A stretch of 15,339 nt of DNA from Nitrospiria bacterium (GTDB lineage: Bacteria; Nitrospirota; Nitrospiria; Nitrospirales; UBA8639): NCBI GenBank assembly GCA_030430725.1, contig JAUIKP010000027.1, forward strand, positions 1 through 15,339. The letters run 5' to 3'. Positions 7,822-15,339 of this stretch are shown here, piece by piece. The translations under genes and the position numbers were made by a program. The notes below the pieces were generated by a model. The model ran no database searches. It was not told the origin of the DNA and was given only the letters and a program-made list of their open reading frames with translations. Position 1 is the stretch's first letter, and each line of letters opens with the position of its first letter.

Positions 7822-8244
7822 ATGCAACAAACTTTTTTGCAAAAAACGAGAGGGGCCGCTTTTAGGCTGGGAAGTGGATGCATTCTTGCGTGTCTATTCC
7901 TGGGAATCGGTGTGCCAATTGTTTCGGCAGAGGATCCCGCTGGCAAGAAAACAGGACCGGGGACAGCAAGGGTAGACGATTTATCCACAGAGAGCCTGAA
8001 TAAACAAATTACCGATTTAGAAATACAAATACAGAAACTCCGGGATCAAAGCATCGAGCTACAAGAAAAAACCCGAGCCAAACTTCAAGCCCAACTCGAT
8101 ATTTTCAAAAAGCAACAAGATACGCTCATTCCTCGTATCGAGCAACTTCGTGACAATAGTGAAACTGCTTGGCAGGACATCAAAGAAAACATTCAAAAGG
8201 CTATTGAGGATCTCAAGCTTTCCGTTGATTCTATAAAAAAATAG
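7822..8244 (+). CDS. Small exported coiled-coil protein, resembling the Sll1863-type stress family
   Basis: The 140-residue product from ATG 7822 has a Sec signal peptide. It has basic residues up to R15, a hydrophobic core around CILACLFLGIGVPIV (20-34), and a likely cleavage site VSA|ED after A36. The mature ~104 residues are almost entirely charged helix with heptad-like spacing (ITDLEIQIQKLRDQSIELQ, then further Lys/Glu/Gln-rich helices). They end in a segment rich in W-x-x-I/L-K repeats (TAWQDIKENIQKAIEDLKLS). The helical pattern and Trp position resemble small coiled-coil proteins annotated as Sll1863-family stress response proteins. The match is a judgement from appearance, and coiled coils resemble each other easily. 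The product is probably periplasmic. It stands alone: divergent from the 6419-7654 gene and 169 nt before mutS2. Confidence 0.85.
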   Translation: MQQTFLQKTRGAAFRLGSGCILACLFLGIGVPIVSAEDPAGKKTGPGTARVDDLSTESLNKQITDLEIQIQKLRDQSIELQEKTRAKLQAQLDIFKKQQDTLIPRIEQLRDNSETAWQDIKENIQKAIEDLKLSVDSIKK

Positions 8245-8260
8245 AGAGCCCAGGTCTCTC
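8244..8260 (+). terminator. Weak hairpin just after the exported coiled-coil gene
   Basis: GAGAG (8244-8248) pairs with CTCTC (8256-8260) around a 7-nt loop, starting at the last base of the stop codon. The sequence after it (GGTTATTCTTCTCG) is pyrimidine-rich but not a proper U-tract. It may be a weak terminator. Confidence 0.25.
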
Positions 8261-8289
8261 GGTTATTCTTCTCGTTTGTAGTGCATAAC

Positions 8290-8318
8290 TTGCCAGGGAC
8301 TCTTCGCTTTTATATCCT
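8290..8318 (+). promoter_or_regulatory. Candidate sigma-70-type promoter for mutS2
   Basis: TTGCCA (8290-8295; five of six matches to TTGACA) is separated by 17 nt from TATCCT (8313-8318; four of six matches to TATAAT). It lies about 95 nt upstream of the mutS2 start, in the only intergenic stretch before it. Confidence 0.35.
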
Positions 8319-8413
8319 TCCAGTACATTCTTGTTCATCTTTTTCTTAAAAACCCTGCTGTTAATTCCCATGCTTGTGCCGACAAGAAGGTCTTTTTACA
8401 CTAACCTCCTGTA

Positions 8414-10849
8414 ATGATGTCTTCCATGGATCCCCACACAGAACAGGTTTTGGAATGGCCCGTTCTAATCGATTGTCTTGCCAATGAAGCCGCCTCCACG
8501 ATGGGAGCGGCCTGCTGTCGTGGGCTCGCCTTCACCTCTGATCTTCAGACTGCACGTATTTTACAACAGGAAACCAAAGAAATGGTTGATATTCTCGAAG
8601 GCACACATCCTTTGCCTTTCTTGGCCTTTCCCGATATTCGAAATGTTCTGGCACGGGCTGAAAAAGGAGGGATTCTGGACGGGTCGGATCTGCGAGATAT
8701 TGCTTTGGTTGTAGGCCTGAGTCATACGATCAAACACTTCTTGGAGATTCATGGCCCCTCGTTTCCAATCATCAGAGCTCGTTTTTTGATCCTTCAAGAT
8801 CTGATGTGGATCAAGCAAATTATTGATTCGTGCATTGATCTAAACGGGCATCTGCGAGACTCTGCGAGTCCTGAGCTTTATCAGTTGACACGAAAAAGTC
8901 AGGAACTTCGTCAAACGATGCGACGACAGTTGGAAGGGATACTGGCTTCTCAAGAATATGAGGACCTTCTTCAAGGACAGTACTTTGCAGAACGGGAAAA
9001 TCGATGTGTGATTCCGATAAAAGCCGAACGACAACACGTGATTGACGGGATTGTCCATGACATTTCCGGTAGTGGAGCAACGGTGTTTATTGAACCCCGT
9101 CATCTAATCGAATTAAATAATTCTATTAAATTTGCGGACTTGCAGCTGGCTCAGGAAGAACGGCATATACTGCAGGATTTGTCCAGCCGTGTCGCAGAAC
9201 AGGTTTGGGCTATCCGTGAAAATTTGTCCTTCTTGGCTAATCTCGATTGCCTCATGGCCAAAGCACGCTTAAGTATTAAAACGAATGGCTCTCCCATTCA
9301 CCTTAACCAAGAACATTGTATTGATCTGGAACAGGCCAGGCATCCCCTCCTGGCATTGACTAAGGGACAGACTAAGGGACAGGTCATTCCCAACTCAATT
9401 CGACTTGAGGGCGAGACCTCAGTTCTCATCATTTCTGGACCAAATGCGGGTGGAAAGACGGTATCACTGAAACTGGTTGGACTATTCGCAATGATGGTAA
9501 AAGTTGGACTTCTCCCGCCTTGTGGCCCTGATTCTAAAATGCCATTGTTTGGGCAGATATATGCGGATATCGGAGATTCTCAAAATCTGAGTAAAGATGT
9601 ATCCAGCTTTTCTGGCCATATTCTCAATATGATCGCCTTATTGCAAAATATCGGATTGTCAGGAAAACCAGCGAATAGGGATGCTCTTGTACTCCTGGAC
9701 GAAGTAGGTAGCTCGACAGATCCCATAGAGGGCGCGGCTTTAGCTGAAGCCCTCTTGACCCGTCTTTGCCAATTAGGCTGTACGATTATAGCGACCACCC
9801 ATTATCCCACTTTGAAAACCCTTGCTTTTCGAAATCCTCATGTTCGGAATGCCAGTCATGAATTCGATATGGGTACTCTCGCTCCAACATACCGCCTCAT
9901 AGATGGAATTCCTGGGGGGTCTTCAGCTTTGGAGATTGCGGAACGGCTGGGGTTGGATTCTACAATCATTCAATCTGCCCAACTTTTGATCCAAAAACAA
10001 GAATACGATCTTGATGCCATCTTCAGAATTTTGCAGAGCACACATACAGAATTGAAACGTGAATGTGAACAGGCCGCATACCTTCGTCAAGAAGCACAAC
10101 ACTTGTTTGATGAAGCGGAAGTTACTCGGAACCAATTGCAGTCGCAGAAACGAGAAGATCGGCAACGATATCGGAAGCAGTGGCAACAAGAATTTTCTAA
10201 AGCACAACGGCAACTTAATCAAATCATCAATGATTTAAAGACGGACAAAACTCTTTCGAAGGCTCGATCTATCCAGCAAACCATTGGTTTGGTCAATCAA
10301 GAAATGATCTCTCGCCTCCCCGATAATTTCCTGGAATCATCTGAACCTCCCCACGAAGGTGATCTTGTGGAAATTGATCCATTGGGTACGATTGGGATCT
10401 TACAGGAATGCCTTGAGGGGAAAAAGCTGGTATCCATTCGTGTGGGAACTCAAACAATTAAAACTGCACCCTCAGCCGTGCGGCGAGCAACAGTTTCTTC
10501 CAGCAAAGAAAACTTGTCAGGGCCACAACAATTCAGTTGGAAACGACCTCTCTCCACAATTTCCACAAGAACGAGCCACCCAACCTCCAATCAGGCAACT
10601 GGGCAATATCAACATGAACTGGTAATTCGTGGGTTACGTCTGGACGATGCGATAGAGATGACACTTGCGGCCCTAGACCATGCCATGGTGGCCCAGGCCA
10701 AATATCTTAAAGTCATCCATGGCCGAGGTTCTGGCGCACTCAAAACAGGAATTCGAACTTTTTGTCAATCTTCTCCCTATGTTCAAAGCTTTCGGCCTGG
10801 TGATCCAGCCGAGGGAGGAGACGGCGTAACCGTGGTCGAATTACGGTAA
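8414..10849 (+). CDS. mutS2: MutS2 endonuclease/ATPase with Smr domain
   Basis: MutS2 proteins are MutS-like ATPases without the mismatch-recognition domain. They act on branched or recombination DNA and, in some bacteria, on collided ribosomes. The 811-residue length is normal for the family. A helical core/clamp covers about 1-300. The ABC-type ATPase has Walker A GPNAGGKT at 342-349, Walker B LVLLDEVGSSTDP at 425-437 and the TTH switch at 461-463. A long coiled coil spans about 520-640, followed by a KOW-like segment (PHEGDLVEI, 646-654). A C-terminal Smr domain covers about 734-811 and ends in GGDGVTVVELR. The Smr HGRGSG motif is intact (769-774), but the usual LDLR motif reads LVIR (736-739). 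ATG 8414 follows an in-frame stop at 8402 and has no Shine-Dalgarno; ATG 8417 and ATG 8426 are alternatives. The gene converges on queG and overlaps its end by 9 bp. Confidence 0.96.
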   Translation: MMSSMDPHTEQVLEWPVLIDCLANEAASTMGAACCRGLAFTSDLQTARILQQETKEMVDILEGTHPLPFLAFPDIRNVLARAEKGGILDGSDLRDIALVVGLSHTIKHFLEIHGPSFPIIRARFLILQDLMWIKQIIDSCIDLNGHLRDSASPELYQLTRKSQELRQTMRRQLEGILASQEYEDLLQGQYFAERENRCVIPIKAERQHVIDGIVHDISGSGATVFIEPRHLIELNNSIKFADLQLAQEERHILQDLSSRVAEQVWAIRENLSFLANLDCLMAKARLSIKTNGSPIHLNQEHCIDLEQARHPLLALTKGQTKGQVIPNSIRLEGETSVLIISGPNAGGKTVSLKLVGLFAMMVKVGLLPPCGPDSKMPLFGQIYADIGDSQNLSKDVSSFSGHILNMIALLQNIGLSGKPANRDALVLLDEVGSSTDPIEGAALAEALLTRLCQLGCTIIATTHYPTLKTLAFRNPHVRNASHEFDMGTLAPTYRLIDGIPGGSSALEIAERLGLDSTIIQSAQLLIQKQEYDLDAIFRILQSTHTELKRECEQAAYLRQEAQHLFDEAEVTRNQLQSQKREDRQRYRKQWQQEFSKAQRQLNQIINDLKTDKTLSKARSIQQTIGLVNQEMISRLPDNFLESSEPPHEGDLVEIDPLGTIGILQECLEGKKLVSIRVGTQTIKTAPSAVRRATVSSSKENLSGPQQFSWKRPLSTISTRTSHPTSNQATGQYQHELVIRGLRLDDAIEMTLAALDHAMVAQAKYLKVIHGRGSGALKTGIRTFCQSSPYVQSFRPGDPAEGGDGVTVVELR
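9359..9382 (+). repeat. Perfect 12-bp tandem duplication inside mutS2
   Basis: ACTAAGGGACAG occurs twice head to tail. It is in frame and encodes a doubled TKGQ (residues 316-323) in the linker between the conserved ARHPLL and the VIPN segment that leads into the ATPase domain. It looks like a slippage duplication in a tolerant loop. Confidence 0.9.
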
Positions 10850-11869
10850 AGGAATCCTTGGAGACTGATTATCGAGACCAATCTGTATATTCCGGATAAA
10901 GCCCTCATGCTTAGGTCGGCGCAAGGGGCTCTCTATCGTTAGTGCTTGGAATTCATCTTTTGTCAGATTAGCCAATTCAGGCAATTGGGGATGTAATGTC
11001 CATGGAACTGGTTGAAATCCTGGCTCCCTAGTGGCTTTGGCATTCACGTTAAAAGGACAAATATCCAAACAATCGTCACAGCCGAAAATCCTATTGCCTA
11101 TTTTTTTTCTTAGCTCGGCTGGGAGGTCATCTCCACTACCACGGTATTCAATCGTCAAGTATGAGATGCATCGTTCCGCATCAAGGAGATAGGGTTCAAC
11201 GATGGCTCCAGTGGGACAAGCCTGAATACAGAGCGTGCATGTTCCACATAAATCCATGGCGGGTTCGTCACAATCCAACGGTAGGGTCGTTAGAATTTCT
11301 CCGAGCAACAGCCAAGACCCAAATTCGGTGGAAACAATGTTGGTGTGCTTGCCGATCCAGCCAATACCGGCCTCTTGGGCCCACGGTTTTTCCATGATTG
11401 GCCCGGTATCCACATAACTTCGGGTCTGAATTTCCGGTATGTGTGAGTGAAGAAAATTTTCTAACTGCCTCAGTCGGTCCTTCATGAACCCGTGATAGTC
11501 CCTCCCCCAGGCATATCGGGCTATTCGTCCCGCAGCTTTTGACTCATCCGGAGTATGATCGGTGTAATAGTTCATCCCCACAACTACCAGGGATTGACAG
11601 CCTGGAAGAACTTCTTCTGGGTTCGAGCGGCGTTTAGGATTCTTGGCTAACCATTCCATAGTTCCATGAAAGCGCAAGTCCAGCCATTTTTTTAGGCGTC
11701 CCAATAACTGCCAAGTAATCGATTCCTCTGCATGGGCAAGCGTATTGTGAGCCGGAGGGAAGGGTAGGGTGGGCTGAGGAGGTGGCAGACGAGCAATCCC
11801 TACGGCATCAAAACCTAATCGGCGGGCTTCTTCTTTGATTGCATTGGCCAGAATCGACTGAGTAGACAT
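10841..11869 (-). CDS. queG: Epoxyqueuosine reductase QueG
   Basis: QueG reduces epoxyqueuosine to queuosine in the wobble position of GUN-anticodon tRNAs. It is a cytoplasmic cobalamin-dependent iron-sulfur enzyme. Numbering is from the GTG at 11875. Family motifs are RYAWGRDYHG (120-129), YVDTGPIMEKPWAQEAGIGW (154-173) containing the likely catalytic acid D156, and GKHTNIVS (175-182). A ferredoxin-like pair of 4Fe-4S clusters is formed by C210, C213, C216, C220 and C266, C269, C273. The C-terminal SPLRRPKHEGFIRN (316-329) is typical. The length of 342-344 residues is slightly shorter than the ~380 of well-studied QueG, with little left for a HEAT-like tail. I prefer ATG 11869 (342 residues), because the AGGAGGAG site is better spaced for it than for GTG 11875. 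It follows the eight-cysteine gene by about 35 nt and is probably co-transcribed with it. No queuosine precursor genes are in the window. Confidence 0.96.
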   Translation of the reverse strand: MSTQSILANAIKEEARRLGFDAVGIARLPPPQPTLPFPPAHNTLAHAEESITWQLLGRLKKWLDLRFHGTMEWLAKNPKRRSNPEEVLPGCQSLVVVGMNYYTDHTPDESKAAGRIARYAWGRDYHGFMKDRLRQLENFLHSHIPEIQTRSYVDTGPIMEKPWAQEAGIGWIGKHTNIVSTEFGSWLLLGEILTTLPLDCDEPAMDLCGTCTLCIQACPTGAIVEPYLLDAERCISYLTIEYRGSGDDLPAELRKKIGNRIFGCDDCLDICPFNVNAKATREPGFQPVPWTLHPQLPELANLTKDEFQALTIESPLRRPKHEGFIRNIQIGLDNQSPRIPLP

Positions 11870-11879
11870 GAGCACTACT

Positions 11880-11885
11880 CCTCCT
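11880..11885 (-). promoter_or_regulatory. Strong ribosome binding site of queG
   Basis: AGGAGG on the minus strand, extended as AGGAGGAG, lies 10 nt before ATG 11869 (8 nt from the second GGAG) and 4 nt before GTG 11875. The spacing favours ATG, though GTG is not excluded. Confidence 0.65.
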
Positions 11886-11905
11886 ACTCAGGATCAGAAC
11901 GAGTT

Positions 11906-12364
11906 TTACTTTTGCGCAGGAATTCCCTGATTAGCAGGAGGAACATTGTCCGCACAATTAAACATCACGATAAATCTTCCTGTACATTGTTCGGTGGTGC
12001 AAGCTTGGCATGATCCGACAATTGAAGTTTTCCAGTCGGTTTGTTTCTCGTCAAATTGACAGATGGTTCCCCCTCCTTTGGAAATATCGGCCCATGGTTC
12101 TGGGTATCCAGGAAACTGGGCCACGGCACAGCCATTGGGAATTGGAACCTGGCATTCAGCCTTTGCATCCCCTTCTACCATTCCAATCGTACAATTTGCT
12201 TCTGTTCGTGATTGGTAATCGGCTGCTTCCCCTTTATTGATAATTCCCCATAAACCGTTTTCGATTATGAGAAAAACCACCAATGCCCCTATCAATAACC
12301 GACTCGCTTTTATTTGACCAATTCTTACTTTTTTTACTTTGATGGGGATTGAGTTGAAATTCAT
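11906..12364 (-). CDS. Small exported eight-cysteine protein, unrecognised
   Basis: I do not recognise this family. From ATG 12364 the product has 152 residues; a TTG at 12385 would add seven. Neither start has a strong ribosome site. Numbering from TTG 12385: a lysine/arginine-rich N-region is followed by a hydrophobic core LLIGALVVFLIIENGLWGII (30-49) and a possible cleavage site after GEAA (52-55). This indicates Sec export or a single N-terminal membrane anchor. The mature part is short and polar, with eight cysteines: C65, C78, C86, C109, C126, C129, C134 and C144. That even number suggests four disulfides in the periplasm. C126-x-x-C129 could instead be a redox or metal-binding pair. 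No CxxCH haem motif is present. It lies about 35 nt upstream of queG in the same direction, but nothing links it to queuosine synthesis. It might simply share a promoter. Confidence 0.8.
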   Translation of the reverse strand: MNFNSIPIKVKKVRIGQIKASRLLIGALVVFLIIENGLWGIINKGEAADYQSRTEANCTIGMVEGDAKAECQVPIPNGCAVAQFPGYPEPWADISKGGGTICQFDEKQTDWKTSIVGSCQACTTEQCTGRFIVMFNCADNVPPANQGIPAQK

Positions 12365-12412
12365 CGTTAGCTTAAATTTGGACAATAGATAACTCTCATA
12401 AAGATGAATTTC

Positions 12413-12443
12413 CTTATACCATATTACCCAAATAATCTGTCAA
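12413..12443 (-). promoter_or_regulatory. Sigma-70-type promoter upstream of the eight-cysteine gene and queG
   Basis: On the minus strand, a perfect TTGACA (12438-12443) is followed after 19 nt by TATAAG (12413-12418; five of six matches to TATAAT). GTATAA at 18 nt is an alternative register. Transcription would begin near 12406, about 40 nt before ATG 12364. The spacer is longer than the ideal 17, so the promoter may be weak or activator-dependent. Confidence 0.5.
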
Positions 12444-12549
12444 AAACCTATCTACTTATCCAGGGTTTCTATTAACTGGTTCGTAGGGTGCTTTGTTTCG
12501 CATGAAGTCTACGGTCTGATCGGCATAGGAATTAAGGATTTAGAAATAG

Positions 12550-12586
12550 AAAACCCCCCGACGGATGGAATCCTCCGGGGGGTTTT
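12550..12586 (-). terminator. Strong rho-independent terminator of groESL
   Basis: AAAACCCCCCG (12550-12560) and CGGGGGGTTTT (12576-12586) form a perfect 11-bp stem. A further GGA/TCC pairing lies inside the 15-nt loop. On the minus strand the stem is followed by TTTTCTATTTCT. It begins 22 nt after the groEL stop. The A-tract on the other side would let it work on both strands, which would also shield the next promoter. Confidence 0.92.
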
Positions 12587-12608
12587 CACTTTATTCGTGA
12601 GCCGGATT

Positions 12609-14270
<1,662 letters not shown>

Positions 14271-14335
14271 TTAAAAACATATTTTAATAATGTGGAATGC
14301 CACTTGAAAAAGGGAGTTTGAATTTGATGGTGGTG

Positions 14336-14653
14336 TTAATTATCGAAGACGCCCAAAATATCTTCTTCTTTTAAAATTAAACAGTCATCGTTTTCAACCT
14401 TAATTTTGGTCCCAGAATACTTGTCAAACAAAACTTGGTCGCCCACTTTCACATTTTCAACATCAGGCCCGGCAGCTTCAATGGTACCTCTTTGTGGTTT
14501 TTCGCGAGCTGAATCCGGCACGTAGATTCCGCCTGCTGTCCGCTCTAATTCTTCGGTATACGTTACGAACACTCGATCTCCTAAAGGGCGGAATCCCTTC
14601 GCGCTGCTTCCCTCTTTGGCTTCCTTCTTTTCCTTCTCTTTTGTGGCTGCCAT
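14336..14653 (-). CDS. groES: Co-chaperonin GroES (10 kDa, Hsp10) with charged N-terminal extension
   Basis: GroES is the heptameric lid of GroEL. The core begins at FRPLGDRVFV (21-30) and contains the mobile loop TEELERTAGGIYVPDSAREK (33-52), including the GGIYVP contact with GroEL. It continues through KVGDQVLFDKYSGTKIK and ends in EEDILGVFDN. The protein has 105 residues instead of the usual 95-97, because about 19 Lys/Glu/Ala-rich residues (MAATKEKEKKEAKEG...) precede the normal start of the fold. ATG 14653 is preceded by AAGGAGG with 5-nt spacing (14659-14665), and no other start codon lies between it and the core. The extension is therefore probably real. It is the first gene of a two-gene groES-groEL operon, with an rpoH-like gene upstream on the same strand. 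Confidence 0.98.
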   Translation of the reverse strand: MAATKEKEKKEAKEGSSAKGFRPLGDRVFVTYTEELERTAGGIYVPDSAREKPQRGTIEAAGPDVENVKVGDQVLFDKYSGTKIKVENDDCLILKEEDILGVFDN

Positions 14654-14763
14654 TTCTGCCTCCTTCTTTAATTGTTGCTGATTGAATAATGAAATAGTGA
14701 GTACTAACTTTTAGTGATGACGCACACCTTTTTGAACTTCCACAAACTTGTAACTTGGGTGGA

Positions 14764-14791
14764 AAGATAAGTCCGGTTGAAATGAAGTCAA
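14764..14791 (-). promoter_or_regulatory. Candidate sigma-70-type promoter of groES-groEL
   Basis: On the minus strand, TTGACT (14786-14791; five of six matches) is separated by 16 nt from TATCTT (14764-14769; four of six matches). The predicted leader is about 100 nt. I found no complete CIRCE element and no convincing heat-shock sigma -10 box (CCCCAT-like), so the actual heat control of this operon is not visible by eye. Confidence 0.4.
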
Positions 14792-14818
14792 GAGGGATAG
14801 AGATAAGATTTATAATTT

Positions 14819-14895
14819 GGCTGGGAGCCTGAGGTACATCCTTCTAAGAAAGAAGGCAATCCTCAATGTTGAGAGATACGATTTTTTGTACGTAT
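14819..14895 (-). repeat. Cluster of four short inverted repeats between rpoH and groES
   Basis: Four perfect inverted repeats follow one another: GGCT-ggg-AGCC (14819-14829), CCTTCT-aagaa-AGAAGG (14840-14856), CTCAA-tg-TTGAG (14862-14873) and ATACG-N10-CGTAT (14876-14895). They begin 14 nt beyond the rpoH stop and end 27 nt before the candidate groES promoter. None carries a classical U-tract on the minus strand. They may mark the 3' end of the rpoH mRNA, protein binding or RNA processing. Confidence 0.45.
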
Positions 14896-14909
14896 ATAAG
14901 CTTACAGTA

Positions 14910-15339
14910 TTAATTGCTGAGATGTTCAAAGTCCTGAATATCTTTTTTCATAAGCTCTCGCAATTTCTTAATTATTTTAGCCTCCAGTTGACGAGTCCGC
15001 TCTTTGGTAATCATATATTTTCTTCCTAAGTCTTCTAGGGTTACTGGAGATTCGGATAGGAGTCGATTGCGAAGAATGTCCTCCTCTCGCTCTGACAGTG
15101 TTTGTGCAAATTCTGCTAATTTTTTTCGGAAGAGGAGGCGCAGCTGTGTGTTAGCCAGCTGGTCATCAATAGGAATTTGAGTAGATGGAAGAAGTTCATG
15201 AAATGTGCCCTCTCCCTCCGGGGTCATTGGCTGATCAAGGGAAAGTTCCCAACTTCCTAAACGTTGATCCATTTCCACAACATCTCGTTCACGCACATTA
15301 AGGCGGTCTGCCAGTAGCTTAGGATCGGGAACATAGCCC
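14910..15339 (-). CDS. rpoH: RpoH-like heat-shock sigma factor, C-terminal part (5' end beyond window)
   Basis: The frame stays open to the right edge, so only the last 142 residues are visible. The GTG near 15296 is internal. The visible part starts in sigma region 3 with DPKLLADRLNVRERDVVEMD, followed by QRLGSWELSLDQPM, a pattern typical of RpoH-type factors. Region 4 follows, with the alpha-helical TLSEREEDILRNRLL and a clear helix-turn-helix VTLEDLGRKYMITKERTRQL that would contact the -35 box. The protein ends KKLRELMKKD plus a short tail. It would be the alternative sigma factor directing RNA polymerase to heat-shock promoters. Its position 256 nt upstream of groES-groEL on the same strand supports a heat-shock role. 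Assignment to RpoH rather than another group 3 sigma factor rests on the spacer style and context, since regions 1.2 and 2 are not visible. Confidence 0.85.
   Translation of the reverse strand, partial: GYVPDPKLLADRLNVRERDVVEMDQRLGSWELSLDQPMTPEGEGTFHELLPSTQIPIDDQLANTQLRLLFRKKLAEFAQTLSEREEDILRNRLLSESPVTLEDLGRKYMITKERTRQLEAKIIKKLRELMKKDIQDFEHLSN

Noticed and set aside
8405..8410. CCTCCT just before the mutS2 start.
   Set aside because: It is the complement of a Shine-Dalgarno sequence, so it cannot recruit the ribosome for mutS2. No minus-strand gene starts nearby to use AGGAGG.

Overview
This window reads as an ordinary stretch of bacterial chromosome. It carries conserved housekeeping and stress genes mixed with a few lineage-specific unknowns. 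The GroEL, GroES, RpoH and LigA sequences look to me like those of Nitrospirota (Nitrospira-like) or a nearby diderm lineage. A SPOR-containing RlpA lipoprotein also fits an outer-membrane bearing cell. The phylum assignment is a judgement from sequence style, not a search result. I see no IS element, phage module, CRISPR array, tRNA or rRNA.

Layout. Positions 1-3994 (+): an unrecognised ~628-residue protein, cut by the left edge, whose 3' end overlaps ligA (NAD-dependent DNA ligase). Positions 4133-7654 (-): a CNNM/CBS/CorC membrane protein, the RlpA-type lipoprotein, and an unrecognised 411-residue protein. That protein is divergent from a small exported coiled-coil protein (7822-8244, +), and the gap between them holds a 7+7 bp inverted repeat. 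Positions 8414-10849 (+): mutS2, which converges on and overlaps queG (10841-11869, -) by 9 bp. Just upstream of queG, in the same direction, is a small exported eight-cysteine protein with a perfect TTGACA -35 box. Positions 12550-15339 (-): a heat-shock block made of the 3' part of an rpoH-like sigma factor, then groES, groEL and a strong intrinsic terminator.

How the genes fit together. The right end links a heat-shock sigma factor to its classical target operon (GroES/GroEL). LigA and MutS2 act on DNA nicks and branched or recombination structures. QueG completes queuosine in tRNA. RlpA and the CorC protein serve the cell envelope and probably ion homeostasis.

I do not find a clear new multi-gene system. 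The parts most worth a second look are the TraB/EreA-like unknown fused by overlap to ligA, the divergent unknown pair around the inverted repeat, the eight-cysteine exported protein upstream of queG, the altered Smr motif and 12-bp tandem duplication in MutS2, and the hairpin cluster between rpoH and groES.
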